Shown: positions 19,376 through 31,705, counted from the stretch's first letter. The stretch: 64,000 nucleotides of DNA from Effrenium voratum (GCA_963377175.1 CAUJNA010002891.1:160001-224000), one strand, 5' to 3'. Notes: generated from the sequence alone by a model not told the origin. Numbers and translations are program-made.

Positions 19376-19791
19376 TGGTGAACAAATGCGAGGGACTATA
19401 CACATTCTACAAGCTGTGGATTGCAGCAAGAATCCTCGATGTCACCAAGGAAGAAATGAAGCTCCTGGTCAAGGACCGAGTGCACCCGGTGGGTGATATT
19501 ATTTTCAGATGTTTTGCACTAGCTTTCAACTGTAAGTATATATCATTCGTGAGGGATGGCCTAAACCTTGGCAAGCATGGTTACGCGGTCAACGTGAGCG
19601 CCATCATCTCGGCCATCGACCCGAACAAATGCGACACACCCCTGCTGGATTGGTGCCTTCGGAAAGGGCACTGGTTGCCAGAGGACTACAACAAGAAGTG
19701 TGTCCGGGCACGAGAAGCCCAGAAGAACTTGGACGAGGAGTTCCGCCGACGTACCCATAGGCTGTCCATTGGGGACAGGTATGCTTCGTGA
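19372..19791 (+). CDS. Element A C-terminal reading frame
   Basis: A 139-codon frame, -1 relative to the previous one, overlapping its stop as ATGA. The upstream sequence in this same frame (from about 19336) reads smoothly into it as protein, so it is more likely the true C terminus of the polyprotein than an independent gene. It is helical and basic, with no family recognised. Element A's last hairpin starts 19 bases after the stop. Confidence 0.6.
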   Translation: MMVNKCEGLYTFYKLWIAARILDVTKEEMKLLVKDRVHPVGDIIFRCFALAFNCKYISFVRDGLNLGKHGYAVNVSAIISAIDPNKCDTPLLDWCLRKGHWLPEDYNKKCVRAREAQKNLDEEFRRRTHRLSIGDRYAS

Positions 19792-20406
19792 AGATGATGA
19801 TTGCGGTACGATGTGGGCCAGTCCCCATCTGTTACTTGCGTCACATCGACACTGTTATGGTGGAACGACTTATGTCATGATTTATATTCATGTGTCCAAG
19901 ATGATTGGATGTGTACATGGTTACATATTCCGACGACTATGACGCTCTGGATATTCATGGATGGAACTATTACCTTATAGATGATATCTTTTCATTATTT
20001 ATGCATTATCCATGGTATCTGGAATGGCTATGATTTGCATTGATTACTCACCGATGTTTCTTTGCCGGAGATATGCAGACCGATCACAAGCGGGCGCGCA
20101 TGGTGGACATTTGTGGCCAACCCATTTATGGATGACAGCTGCGCGATGCGCAAATGCGGCAGCTGGAATGTTCACTGGCGGTCAAGTGAAGTGGCCACAG
20201 TGTATTATATACACCTGCATATGGATGTGTGCTTCGATTGGAGGATGAATGTTTCACTTTTCGTACAATCGAACCCGGCATGTTTCACAGCGAATGAACG
20301 GTGTAGTGATAGCAAGTAAAAGAATGCACGACACGATTTCGTAGTTGAAGCCGTGGCCAGTGGAACGTTTTGTGGTGTTTGGACCGCATGATGAACAATG
20401 CGACCC
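19792..20406 (+). other. Element A 3' untranslated region
   Basis: About 615 bases between the last stop and the purine tract. It starts with hairpin A6 and is otherwise AT-richer sequence with no domain-like frame. It probably holds signals for RNA 3'-end formation, but none was recognised. Confidence 0.6.
19810..19829 (+). other. Element A hairpin A6, in the 3' UTR
   Basis: Outer arms GATG (19810-19813) and CATC (19826-19829) pair perfectly. T19814 is bulged, followed by GGG-CCAGT-CCC. Being outside any coding frame, it shows the motif is not a protein feature. Confidence 0.8.
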
Positions 20407-20416
20407 AAATGGGGGA
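20407..20416 (+). promoter_or_regulatory. Polypurine tract of element A
   Basis: AAATGGGGGA directly precedes the 3' LTR. It is the expected RNase H-resistant primer for plus-strand DNA synthesis. Confidence 0.8.
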
Positions 20417-20762
20417 TGTTAAAACCCTCTAGGCCCCGTGCCGAAATTGGGTAGCTGTTCTGAGGTCCTTGTTGGTGTTGCTTCCCAAGTTCCATTGATC
20501 GCCATTTGGCTCAAGACACAATTGAGGTTCAAGATCTGATGTGTGACTGCGAACATTCGTGACGGGCGATAAGAGCAAAACAACTGCTTGCGCTGCATTG
20601 TCAGGACTACTGGTGTAACTATCATTCCTTCTTCCTTACAACGTTTACACGGGTTCGGCTATAACGGCATCGTCCGTATACACCTTTCTACGTGGTTGGT
20701 ATTGAAGCTTGAGGGTTCGGTGCACAGCGTCCCACGGGACGTCACCTTGCCGTCTCTTGACA
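20417..20762 (+). repeat. 3' LTR of element A
   Basis: 346 bp, identical by eye to 2683-3028, including the spliced-leader-like stretch at 20501-20515. Confidence 0.95.
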
Positions 20763-20767
20763 GATGT
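20763..20767. repeat. Target-site duplication of element A, right copy
   Basis: GATGT, matching 2678-2682. Confidence 0.95.
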
Positions 20768-21420
20768 AAACTGAAACGACCCAATGTACCCTCCTGAGGT
20801 ACAGATGAATCCCACGGAAACTATCTATTGTAGAGCAATCTCCTATTTTGGGGTTCCATGTTATATAAGTGCAGGGAGTAAGTGAATGGCCACAGTCAAA
20901 AGCAGCAGTTTCTATTTTAAGCGGGTCCTTGTATGGCAGTGTTTGTTCATGAGGGCGCCCCCAAGTCGCGCCGAAACGGCCCCGGTTGCCTGCACGGCGC
21001 TCAAAACGCCAGGCAGCTAACACAAGGGGAAGCGAATTCGAGTTTTGCCCAGGCAGCTCTACGAACATGAAAGGCATGGACATGCGAGGCTAAAGCTGAG
21101 ACAAGAGCGAAATCCAAGCCAAGCTCCGCCCGAAATGATTTCAGGCAGCTGCACATGCTGCGTGAGGGATCGTGGTCTGCGGGGACAGACTGGGCTTGTT
21201 GCTTTGCCATTGTCAAAGGCCACTGCCCCCCTCGGGCTAAAGGGAAAAACCAACAGATACCAACAGTTTGTGACTTTGGCAACCCAAGGACTCGCAGTGT
21301 GCGTGAATGTGCTGCAGTAGGTGGAGGCTGCAATGCCAAGAATTGTGTTTTCATTTGGCACTGGCCAGTTGTTTTAGCATTGTGCCAGCTAATCTTCCGA
21401 AAGCTGGGATGCCTGCCCAG
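20768..21420. other. Non-coding region before the EF-hand exon
   Basis: No gene recognised. The sequence just before 21421 ends in a pyrimidine-poor but plausible AG acceptor (TGCCCAG), so part of this stretch may be intron. Confidence 0.4.
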
Positions 21421-21501
21421 GCTGTGTCGGATGCCTGGAATTTCTTCCGTTTGCTGGACGTGAACGGCACGGGCGACATTTCAGAGGATGAGTTTGTGCA
21501 A
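21421..21501 (+). CDS. EF-hand exon of a host gene (partial)
   Basis: After a possible acceptor (TGCCCAG ending at 21420) the frame reads AVSDAWNFFRLLDVNGTGDI, then SEDEFVQG. The 12-residue loop D-V-N-G-T-G-D-I-S-E-D-E is a full calcium-binding EF-hand. Similar helix-loop-helix units with FRLLDxNGxG and EEFVxG occur in dinoflagellate ion-channel-like and calmodulin-like proteins. The frame stops at 21510-21512 (GCTTAG), so a donor must come before; AAG|GCAGAG at 21501 would be a GC donor. It could be a live exon or a leftover fragment. Confidence 0.55.
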
Positions 21502-21550
21502 GGCAGAGCTTAGAGTCGGCATGCAGCACTGGTGGCGCCCCATCGTATAT

Positions 21551-21640
21551 TCACGGCTGCTGCGGCTGCGCGGTTCTTCCAAAACAATACGCCACGTAAA
21601 TACACATGCTGACAAATCAGCTTCTTGTTGTTTGGCTGGT
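21551..21640 (+). CDS. Possible continuation of the EF-hand gene
   Basis: The frame reads LLRLRGSSKTIRHVNTHAD shortly after the EF-hand exon. In EF-hand channel-like proteins the EF-hand is commonly followed by a similar CLRLRGxAKTID segment. The two pieces are about 50 bases apart in different frames, with no clear AG acceptor between them. This may be a tiny non-canonical intron or decay. Confidence 0.3.
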
Positions 21641-23198
21641 CTCCATGCTGTTGCCGGTGCGTGGCCGATTTGTTTAATTACTTGCCCAAAGCTGGTGATG
21701 ATGTCTTGGTGCTGTTAATCCAGAAGATGCCAACAATCAAACACGAGGAACGACAAAGGCCGCTTTCCGCACAGTCTTTGGGTTGAGACCATCCCCCAAA
21801 TGCGTGTATGTTCATGGATTTTAGAACGAATCTCAATTGTACCCGCTCAAACACAGACCTGGGTGCTCTCAGCCAACTTGCAAGTGATCTTCCTTTAGGA
21901 ACATGTCAGCTTTATTTCTGGGGAGTTGCGCATTTGATTTCTGGGCATTGCAGCAGTACAACGAAAACACATCTTTTTTGTATTTTTTTGTGTTCAGTGT
22001 TTCCTTAACACATACTGTTTGAATATGAAAGGAGCCTTTTTGGGATGATATTCAAAGGGAGGCCCTAAACGAAAACACAGCCTGACGAAAAACGCGGAAC
22101 ACGTGTCCTTTGCCAGGTTGCTTGCGACTTCGAGGCCCTGCTCGAACTGTGGACGTGGCAGGCCTGTCGCAGGCCGGCCCAAATGGTTTGCTTCCGTGGT
22201 TGAATTCCCTGTCTGGTGGGGCCCATTTGGTTTAAAGATCCTTGGTGGAGTGAAATTCACCTCCTGTGGTTCACCTCCGTGGTTTGGCCCTTTGGAGGTG
22301 AATTTCCAGTTGGTGGGGTGAAATATGTTACTTGCTGGGCATCCTGTTGCACAGAGCAAGGGGACAAGAACTGACGCCCATGGGCCAACCCAATGCGCTT
22401 CGTCCATGATGATGTCTGATGAAGCCTTCTGTCTTTGTTCAGTGCTTGTTTCTTGCAAGTGACTCGTTGAAATGGTGAACTCGCCCGATGTGTGTTGCCC
22501 TTTGTTGCCAAGTCATCCCGTGTTAAAATGGCGTTGGTTCGAGGGTTCCCATTTCCGTTGAGCGATAGGAGAACCTCCGCATGAAGGCCAAGCTTGGCCA
22601 GCTAGAGATGCAGGACGCAATGCAATAGCCGAGGGTTGGGTGAACTGTTTAAACCCCAGACCGTGTCCTCCTTTAGAGGCGAACCAAAAGGAGTTGTTTA
22701 AGCAAGTGTGGCGGGGCTCGTTCTTTTTCCCCCTTTTTTTATTCTTCTTTTGCACGTGTTGTCCCTTTTTGCAATCCGATGTGAGGCGACCATGCCCGGA
22801 GATTCTTTGCACGTGTGAGTCTTTGCTAGGAGCACAAGCTGGAACAATTGATTGGCGCGTTGGCCAGCAAGCTGATCACAGGAGAATGGGGGTTGACACG
22901 TGCACCTGCCCTCTGTGAATGTCGTTTGTCAATATTGCCCGGAACTGCTGCAGCTTGCGGGGATTGCTGAAAAAAGACCTGCGCCGCTTTGATGCCTGAC
23001 AGCCGGAATCAGCTTGGCCTGTGACTTCCTGCACGCTTTTGCCGTGCAGGAGAGAAAAAGACGCTTGCAGCTGATGAGCCAGTTTCAGGCTGGAGATGCT
23101 CGTGCAACTGTGTGAAGCAAGCGGCTTGTGCGCAACATCTCGTCTTCAGCCGCAGGATTGCAGTGTGGTTTGGCCAGGTTTGGCCTTAATGGGCGGTC
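21641..23198. other. Non-coding region with one inverted repeat
   Basis: No gene recognised. Around 22249-22307 the sequence GAAATTCACCTCC is followed about 30 bases later by GGAGGTGAATTTC, a 13-bp perfect inverted repeat. No target duplication or transposase was seen. Confidence 0.4.
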
Positions 23199-23632
<434 letters not shown>

Positions 23633-26560
23633 GGGTTGGCATGGTTGCTGTTGTGTTGCGTAATGGCAACTGCCGGTTCGAGTGCAGCGCGCCCCCAGTT
23701 GTTGCTCAACGTCGAAGAACGTTGGGTTCCCTTCGGGGATCAGTCCTTGGCAGCCAGTTGTTCTGGAATTGCAACACACGCTTTGCGTCGGAATAAGCAT
23801 GTTTGCAACGGACTACGAGGGTGTCACAAGCAAGCTGCTTTGCACATTAATGCTGCAGGTTTCTGGACAGGTAAACAAAGCATAATTGGATCAGTGGCAA
23901 CAATTTACATTGTACTCATGAACTTCTTGCTGCCATTCCGGAGGGAACAGTTTGTCATCCGGCACAGGCACAGGGCAGCAAAGTGGCAGCGTGGACAAGC
24001 AAGAAATTCCAGTCGCCAGTGTGGAAAAGCAAGAAATCCCAGGCGCCTGCCTCGTTGCCGACCCGGGTTTGACTGAACGCCAAGTAGGGTTCTTCGAAAA
24101 GGGGATGCCTTTCTGATTCCTTTTGTGCTTCCAGGTCACATGTTGACTGCACGGGCAGCCGCACGGGGTTGTCCAGGTACCGTGCCCTCTGACGACGAGG
24201 CCTTTTTGAACGGTGCAGGCGGCTGCAAAGAGCTGTCGCTGAGTTTGGGCGTTGTGATCAATCCAGCGCCGCTGCCGAGAATCTGAATCTATTTGTCGGT
24301 GTGTTATCCGTAATTCATCAGTTGTGGGAGATACGCATCTCTTGAGGCTATTCTACATCCAACAAATTCAGTACACATGGAAGATGGCATTGCTTGTGGA
24401 ACATGGGGCCTTTGGGTGAATTATTATGGGAAACCTGAATGCCGGCAAGACACGGGCTTGAAGGCAACATAACCATGTAAACCCGCCATTTGCACTGCCG
24501 CGCCCGTGAAACGCAAACACTCAGAAAGCATGTCCGCAAGCGAAGCACCATCAGGTAGGTCTAGCCGAGCCAAGCGAATGAAAAGCAGAGTTCAAATCTG
24601 GCACGGCCACGCACATCATTTTCTTGATGTCGGTTTAAATCAAACAACCTACAATAGTGCCATCACTTCAGCCACAAACACGCAAAAGTCAAACGTTCGA
24701 CACATACCGCGATCTCACGCCATATGTCACCCATCTGGCAATAAGCCGATAATCGATTGCCCCAAACCTGTGGTTGAGATTGAACAATACGGCTCCACAT
24801 AGGTCCAACATTGAACAAACTGTGCTCGTCATGTCAGCTGGAAGACATGATTTGGAAACTGGCATTTGGTGGTTCCAGGCCAAGCTGGGTAACTGTGGGA
24901 AACTTTGGCAGTACGCAGAACATTCCCAAGACAGAGCTTATTAAAATACATGACAAAGAGGACAACACAACGAATATTTGGGGTAGCAACGCGGGAATGA
25001 CGTGAAGGATTTTGTTTTTGTGGGCTAGCTGCAGCTGGGTATGCGCCCTCCCCAGGCTGTTCTGGTGAACATTGCGTGTCAAGAAAGCGTGCGGGGTTTG
25101 TAGACTATACATGCTAGTGTTTTCGCCAGCTGGTGATTTCGTCTACTGGGGAAAACAGGGATTTCGGGGGAGTAGATGTTTCATCCCCCTTCCAACAAGA
25201 AAAGGGATTCTTGGGGCAGACCCTCTCTTTGTCACGTCACTGACCTGACAGGCAAAGAGGCAGAGGGGACCGGCGACAAGTCAGAAGAGCCGACAGGCAA
25301 GACAGGTGCGAATTCCCAGTCAGCTACCTTGGAAAGAATAAAAGGGCCAGGACGAGGTGATGTGAACACTTTCGGACAGCCGACGCAGGCCCTGGACTTC
25401 CTGGGACCTTATGACATGCCTTGTGAAATCGAGTCGCCTTCTTGATTACTTCTTTATGGGCTGCACAGGTCCCAAGCATGCTCGTTGAAGATATTCATTT
25501 CTTCCTGACAGGCAAGAAACCTTTCAGCGAGAACGGTTCCTATGTCATCCGTCGCCCAGGCGCAAGAATCTGTCCATTGTGTTACCACCAGACTCGGTCG
25601 GGAGTGAATGATGGAAGCATCTATAGAGGACTTTGTTTGGGAGAGTCATGTTTGCGCACCAAGAAGCTTGACTTAAGTTGTGATCAACAATTTCTAGACA
25701 ACATGGTGTTGAGTACATGGCTGCTCAGTGGGGCAGCCGGCCCCGGTGACTGATTTGGACAGGTCTCAGCAAACTTTCCTGACCTTGAAGGGGAATGGTC
25801 AAACGTCGATGCCACAGGCCGGCTGACAGCGCTAGCTGCAACGAGCCAGCGCCTCATTGAGATGAAACTGTTTGAGCACATCCTAATTGCAAACATGTTT
25901 GTTTGCCGTTTGCTAGCTCGTTAAATGGGTTGGCATAATTGTTGACTTCTTAAAGTTCGAGGGAACCTATATATGACAGGAACATGGACAGCTTTGACTG
26001 CTGTCCGAAACTGGTGTCAGCTGTTGACTGACTTCAGGCCATATATGTTTGTGGCACCGGGACTGACATGTTAAAGAGGACATGCTCAGGATCAACAAGT
26101 GCGTGGCGTAGCTGTTTTGCAATTAATCGCTCAACACGGCGTGTTGACAGGTCTCCATCAGCAGGCAACATGAGGGTCCAAAAGCTGCCAAGCAAAACAC
26201 TTGCCACGGTTAAGCTGGCATGCGAGCTTGCATGCATTTTTGAGCTTGCCCTTTTTAGTTTGTAGGTTGCAAGAAAAACCAAAAGGAAACCCATAGTTTT
26301 CGTAACTTGTTTGGAGTTCTTCCCAAACGCTACATACCCGCATCACCTTTTTGCGCATCAGACACTTCCACGGACTGTGCCATGAGCCACGGCTCGCAGC
26401 ATGCGCGATGCCGCCGGCTGGCCTGGGGAAGCTCATCGCTAGCTGGGGCACCGAGTGGCTCAACGCGGACGCCTTGGCAGTGCCAAGGGGCCCCTGCAAA
26501 ATGTGCAGCTCGGATCCACTCGCTTCAGAAACCCAGTTTCAGTTTCATTCAACTATTCAG
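23633..26560. other. Non-coding region, no gene recognised
   Basis: Several short open frames exist on both strands, such as one around 25442-25750 with a CPLC pair, but none resembles a known family. Exons of a split gene cannot be excluded. Confidence 0.4.
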
Positions 26561-26561
26561 G

Positions 26562-26608
26562 AGAGAGAGAGGGAGAGAGAGAGAGAGAGAGTGAGAGAGA
26601 GAGAGAGA
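26562..26608 (+). repeat. GA microsatellite
   Basis: A purine-only (GA)n tract with a few GGGA interruptions. A second GA tract lies 290 bases downstream. Confidence 0.9.
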
Positions 26609-26892
26609 TCTTTTTTCCAGGTTCCTTAGGAGAGCAACAAATGATTCGATTCGTGATGCGCATTTATTTTGGTGATGCTGGCAAAGCACAATGACGGTCG
26701 TTCCAAGACAGTAAAGACCCAGAAATCGGTGAGCTAACTACCCCAGGTTGCTTGCCAGCTCAGTATCATTAATTGCCTGTGTTCGTACCTCGTTTGTAGC
26801 GTCTCGTTTGGTCAGCATCTACAATTGGTGACCGCTCCACGGAAGCTGACCGCCTTCAAGTTCTGTGTCCCGTGTATCAGCTCGGAAGGGGA

Positions 26893-26931
26893 ACGAGAGA
26901 GTGAGAGAGAGGGAGAGAGAGGGAGTGAGAA
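26893..26931 (+). repeat. GA microsatellite, second tract
   Basis: GAGAGAG units with GTGA and GGGA interruptions, similar in make-up to the tract at 26562. Confidence 0.85.
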
Positions 26932-27988
26932 CCTGAAAAAGCAAGATGAAACAAGCTCAGTTGGTGTCACCATGGCTGAGGTAAGGCGTGCCCTGGCTTT
27001 CCAGGAGAGATCTGGAACTCGGGTGTTCTGTAGTTGTCAGATTGCTGGGCCAACCGGTTGCTGGAGGATGTTTCATTGGCCACGGGCTCTTGTGGGGAGG
27101 TGTTGCTGAACGAAAGTTTAGGTTCGATTGAACGGGGTAGCTGGAGGAAAGTTTATAGGTCCGATTGAATGGGGTAGATATGGCAGAAAACCTGCATGTT
27201 GCCTCGCCCATTTGCGAATATCGCAGGACCTGGAAACCTCGCATGGCCTCAGACCGACGAAATGGAGAAAGTCACGCCACGAGCACGCACACCCTTATAT
27301 GGAGTCGCACAGATGCGCTGTGAGAGGTGCAATTGCCCCGATCACCAGACGCTTGGTTCACAATGGATGCGTGTGGGGGCATGCCCTTTTTGGGGCGGTG
27401 GCACTGTGATCCTGGATCTTCCAAAGTGCGCATGTGCATGCCTTTTCGTGAAAGCTGCTTTTTCAGACGCACGACACTTTTTTTGCGTCTCCAGGCACAT
27501 CCAGGAACTGTTCACTTTTGTTGTAGCCTTCTGGGACACATCCAAGATGGCGAGACGCCGCCTTTCCCCGACCAAATGGAGATAACCCCCCGACCAAACA
27601 GCAATGTTTCCAGCTGAGTTTGAAACAACACTTATGCAGTGAACAAGTGTTTTGTTTTTCAGAAGGATTGACATGTGTGCTTCTTCGGCAAACGGCGGAA
27701 CAAAATGCACCTGAGCATGGGTAGGCGCACACATGCCCATTGCTGTAGCCGACAGCAGTTTTGGCAATGCCTCCTTCCACCATTGCCACATGCCAGGCCT
27801 CAACGGCTGCCTGCTTTGGTTGGAATTCTCCCCCGAGAATCTAAAACAGAATCTCAACATGTCCGTCTCCAGCTGTGTCGGCATAGTCGTAACGGGCCTG
27901 GTCCCACTCATCCTCACCCACATAGAATAGAAAATGGGGACAGCCACTTTGAATTCCCAGACGTGCAATCGGTGGTGACAGGCAAGAG

Positions 27989-28026
27989 CTCAACCGGGCA
28001 AACTGGTTGGGCGGTTTGCCGGTTGA
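27989..28026. repeat. Hairpin-forming inverted repeat
   Basis: CTCAACCGGGCAAAC (27989-28003) pairs with GTTTGCCGGTTGAG (28013-28026), 14 bp with one unpaired G, around a 9-base loop. Confidence 0.75.
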
Positions 28027-30097
28027 GTACCCGGCTAACCCGGGAAGGGGTGGCCAGATTGTCGGTCCGGTTGGCCGGACAGCGCCATACTCGGAATTTC
28101 ATGTTTGCCGCTGCGTGGGTAAGACTAAAGAAACGAAATTGGCCTCCTCCCCCCCGTACGTTGGGGTGATCAAGGCTCCAAATACGCTCCCAACGCGTCC
28201 AGGCATCAGAATTTTGAAGCTTGGCTTGCAGACGTCAAGCAGCGGGCCACTTTGCAGCACTTGGTCCCAATAGCTGCCAGTGAGCCGCGAGCCCCATGAT
28301 TTACCCGCCAGCCACCCCCAAAAGGTGAAGTCAATGGTGGACGGCCAGATGTATGCTGTTGACAAGTCCCCAGCACTCAGAATCATTCAAAACCGACACG
28401 GGCCTTGCGACAGCTTTTGGCAGCTGCACATCAGGTCTTTCAGATCCGTTTGCTGAGCTACTGGTTTCGACCGCTGCCGCTTCCTCATTTTCCTCTAGCA
28501 GCCCCCAGCTGGTCTCGAACCGAAGCTGCGTTGTTCCTGCTGCTTGGCCATCCCGCAGCCAAAATTCGAGCACAAGCCAAGTCTCCTTTGTTCAGTTGCA
28601 GCCTTTTTCTGTTTGTTTGTTGGGTGGAGGATTCCCAAAATTGATCAACCCCAAGAAGGGTTTCCTTGATCTCAGTATATAAGCTCCTGGGGTTAGTCGG
28701 GAAGTGGGACCCAGTGGGAAGCAGCGCGACACTGCCCGCATTGCAAAGGGTTCCATTTTATTTTGGAGCTGTAACCAATGCGGTCCTCGTGAAACGTGCA
28801 ACATTCCAGTGAGCAACGGGCAATACCAGTGTTGGGGTATTGGCCTTTGATTGTCCTGTGTGGGCTTTGTACATTCGGGGGTGGGTTTGTTCCTTTAATG
28901 GTCTCCTGCTCGCGTCCTCCGAACAACGCAAGATAGCAACTCAGTGCCATGCGAGGGTGCGAGTATGCGCCTCATGGTTTGTTTGGTTTTGGGGGGGGGC
29001 TGACGGTATGGGCAGATTGGATTGGCCTGGCCAACTCAAGTTGATAGTGAAAGGTGCGTGATCGCAAGTCTCAAGCGAGACCTTCCGCATTCTGGCAACT
29101 AATCAGCTCTGGACAGCGCTTACCTGTTGCACGCCTGGATTTTGAGCCAATGTCATGGAAAGCCTAGGCTCACAGAAGGTGTATTTGATCCGCGGCGGGA
29201 CCGCGTACGACGACGGCCGCTGCCGTCTCCCAGCCTTTTGGATGCAGCGCGCGCGACGCAACAAGTGGTTGCAATTTCAGGGGGCCTGGGGTCATTTTTT
29301 GTGTGCTGTAAGCCGCCACTGCCCATCAGCCTTAAGTGGACCCATCCGACGGCCCACAGTGATTTGATGGACTTGTTTCTAGGGGTTATCCAAGTCAGCA
29401 AACCGGGCTGCTTGCCTTTGATATCCGACGGGCCAACAAGAAGTAGCGGCTTCTCAGGGTATTGCGTCAAAGGGGACGACACCAAATAGCCCGGCGCAGT
29501 GTCGGAAGCGCGGATTGAAATTTGGTCGTTTCTTACACAAAGGTTTGCAACACGTTTGGGTTTGGGTTTGTTTATGGTTAATTCCCTTTTGTGGATTAAT
29601 TCGTTTGGGTATGTGTGAAAGGCTTCGCCAAGACTGGGGGTGACCCTGTGGCTCTCTTTGAAAGCCAAACGGGTCAACAGAAGCACAGATAGGAATTTCT
29701 GCCAAATGTCACGAAGCGCAAGAACCAGAAGCGTCTTTTACTGTCACATGTCCATTACAAGTCACACAAAGATAGAAGTATGGGAGTTTATCAAAGTGGA
29801 GCCCAAAGTGGCCGATTTCCTTTTGGTTGTCCTTTGCTAGAGCCCAACAACCGGATACCCTCAAGGACACTCTGGGCGGAGTAGGGCTCCATTGTTGAAC
29901 TAGAGGATCCAGCCAATGGGCCTGGGATAAACGATGAACAAACTTTGTTACCAAGCATAGGGGCACAGACGGTTGTACGCGCATCTTTTCTTGATGTTGA
30001 CATTGGTTTCCCTATTTGCGGATCACCTTGTTGGGTTCCTGCCCGCTGTTGCGTTCCCAATTTCGGAAAATCCAGCAACGTCGGGTGACAGGGGGCA

Positions 30098-30185
30098 ACT
30101 TAGGGGGAACTTATAAGGTACCCCGTAAGTAGCCCAAGTGAACTTATCTTGACCTCTATGTAAGTAACTTATAAGTTCCCTAAGT
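30098..30185. repeat. Inverted repeat with TTATAA cores
   Basis: ACTTAGGGGGAACTTATAAG (30098-30117) is the inverse of CTTATAAGTTCCCTAAGT (30168-30185) apart from two extra G. The right arm overlaps a 12-bp palindrome AACTTATAAGTT. The 50 bases between contain further CTTAT and AAGTA pieces. It could be a small non-autonomous element; no target duplication was identified. Confidence 0.6.
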
Positions 30186-31479
30186 AAGATATAAGGTCCA
30201 CAAGTAGCCCCGAGCCATTGAGTAGGGACGAGCAACCCATGAAAGCACAGATTCGTTGTCTTCGGAATCCTACTCTCTGTTGGGCTAGGGAGTTTGTGTC
30301 TTGTTCCATGGTTTTTCGGTGAGCCCAGTTGGTTGGCAGTTGGCCGACTCTGTTTGGCTGCGACTTCGCTGATCTTCGCGGGGCCCGAGGCAAAGATCCC
30401 ATGATCTCGGTGGTCGCACCTACCAGCTTCTCTCGCCATGCTTTTCACCCCTTGTTGTACGAGTGCGCCTCGGCCTTGTGCGAGTAAGGGTTGCCTCAAT
30501 GGTTGGCCAACATGAGTTTGGTCATAATGTTCTTGATGTCCGCCAAAGAATCGTAACGTACCAAGATTACCAAGAAGCCAGGAGAAGCCCGGCAAAAAAG
30601 GAAGATGCTGGAATTTTAGCAGCAAGAGTTTTTCCTAGCGAGAATTGCCATACCGTGCGATTTCAGTCAAACTTTGGCAAGAACCCGGCGACAAAACAGG
30701 CCGGGCCAAGTGCTGCTTTGGGGCACAAACGTTAATTTACAGTGGGGCGTCGCCTGGAACTCCTAGAATTCCTAAACGTCCCACAGTGTCTGGAGCCTTC
30801 ACAGGGAAGCCTTGAAGGCGATGCGGTTGTGTTTTGCTGGCTCTTTAATGTGACCCAGAGGGTGAGCCGCTTGACTTGTTGGAAACTGATGGTTTGCCCA
30901 CGAACGAGCCAAACATTGGCTGGGACGGATTGCACCGGACTGAGGTTTTTCAATTCAAGAACATGAGCCAAAAGAGTTGGTGGTGGTGGACACCGGGCCA
31001 TATGCTTCAGCCTTCATGGAGGTCGGGATGCTGCGCAGAGATGCATTTGAGCCACAAAACCCGAGTAGATGAAGGAGATCCAACCAGAATTGGGTGCGGC
31101 TCTTAAACATGGTTTCTGTTTGGCTTACTCATAGATTGCACATCATGATAGCTCTGGTTTCAGTGTGGTGTGGCATATGTTCTTCCAGCGCCTTTTGTTT
31201 GTTTCAACACGACACCTGGGGTGGGAGCGTCTTCTGGCAGTCGGTTGCCGCTGTTTGTTGTCATTATGTTTTCCAGGATGCTCCCATTGTCCGTTGGAAT
31301 CATGCCAGCACAGAGATTCAGTGGTAGAACCTTGATGGCCGCTTGGGTTTTTTGAGGGTGTGATGTGTGAGGAAATTTGCAGGTTTCCCCAGCTTTTGGG
31401 TTCAGGGGCCCTACCCCTAGGCACTGATTTTGGCTGCGTGCATCTACAATGCGTCCTAAGAGCTTTACCGCCTTCAGGG

Positions 31480-31665
31480 TCCCAAAAACCGGACCGAGGC
31501 TTTCATTGGGCGTCCGGTTTGGCAAAACGGGCAGGAGAAAGCGCGGGAAGATCCCAGGGTCATCTACCGGCACTTCCAGGTGGCCGACTCCCGCGTAGAT
31601 TTGCCGGATGGCTGGAAGCAAGGCGCACCTATGGATTCGCAGTTATGCGGACTATCCGGTCCCTG
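31480..31665 (+). CDS. Possible host exon, unknown protein
   Basis: One frame reads GRPVWQNGQEKAREDPRVIY followed by RHFQVADSRVDLPDGW, with a balanced, protein-like composition and no stop until about 31690. No ATG or family is recognised. A splice donor would have to be non-canonical (GGAAG|GATATA near 31670). Confidence 0.3.
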
Positions 31666-31705
31666 GAAGGATATATGTAAATATAGATAAATAAACTTGT
31701 TTGTA

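Larger units (their letters stand above)
2683..20762 (+). mobile_element. Element A: giant Copia-type LTR retrotransposon, 18.1 kb
   Basis: The element is bounded by identical 346-bp LTRs (TGTT...GACA) and a GATGT duplication. It has a primer-binding site right after the 5' LTR and a purine tract right before the 3' LTR. Coding order is Gag (coiled coil, CCCH fingers), protease, integrase, reverse transcriptase, RNase H, which is the Copia order. A very long extension follows, with a PCTGG methyltransferase-like domain, a region of unknown function and a Tpt1/KptA-like domain. Typical Copia elements are about 5 kb, so this one is more than three times larger. Identical LTRs indicate very recent insertion. 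The coding region is split by three -1 frame changes. Confidence 0.95.
26932..31479. other. Non-coding region with two strong inverted repeats
   Basis: No gene recognised. It holds a hairpin at 27989-28026 and an inverted repeat at 30098-30185, listed separately. Open frames here are short and unlike known families. Confidence 0.4.
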
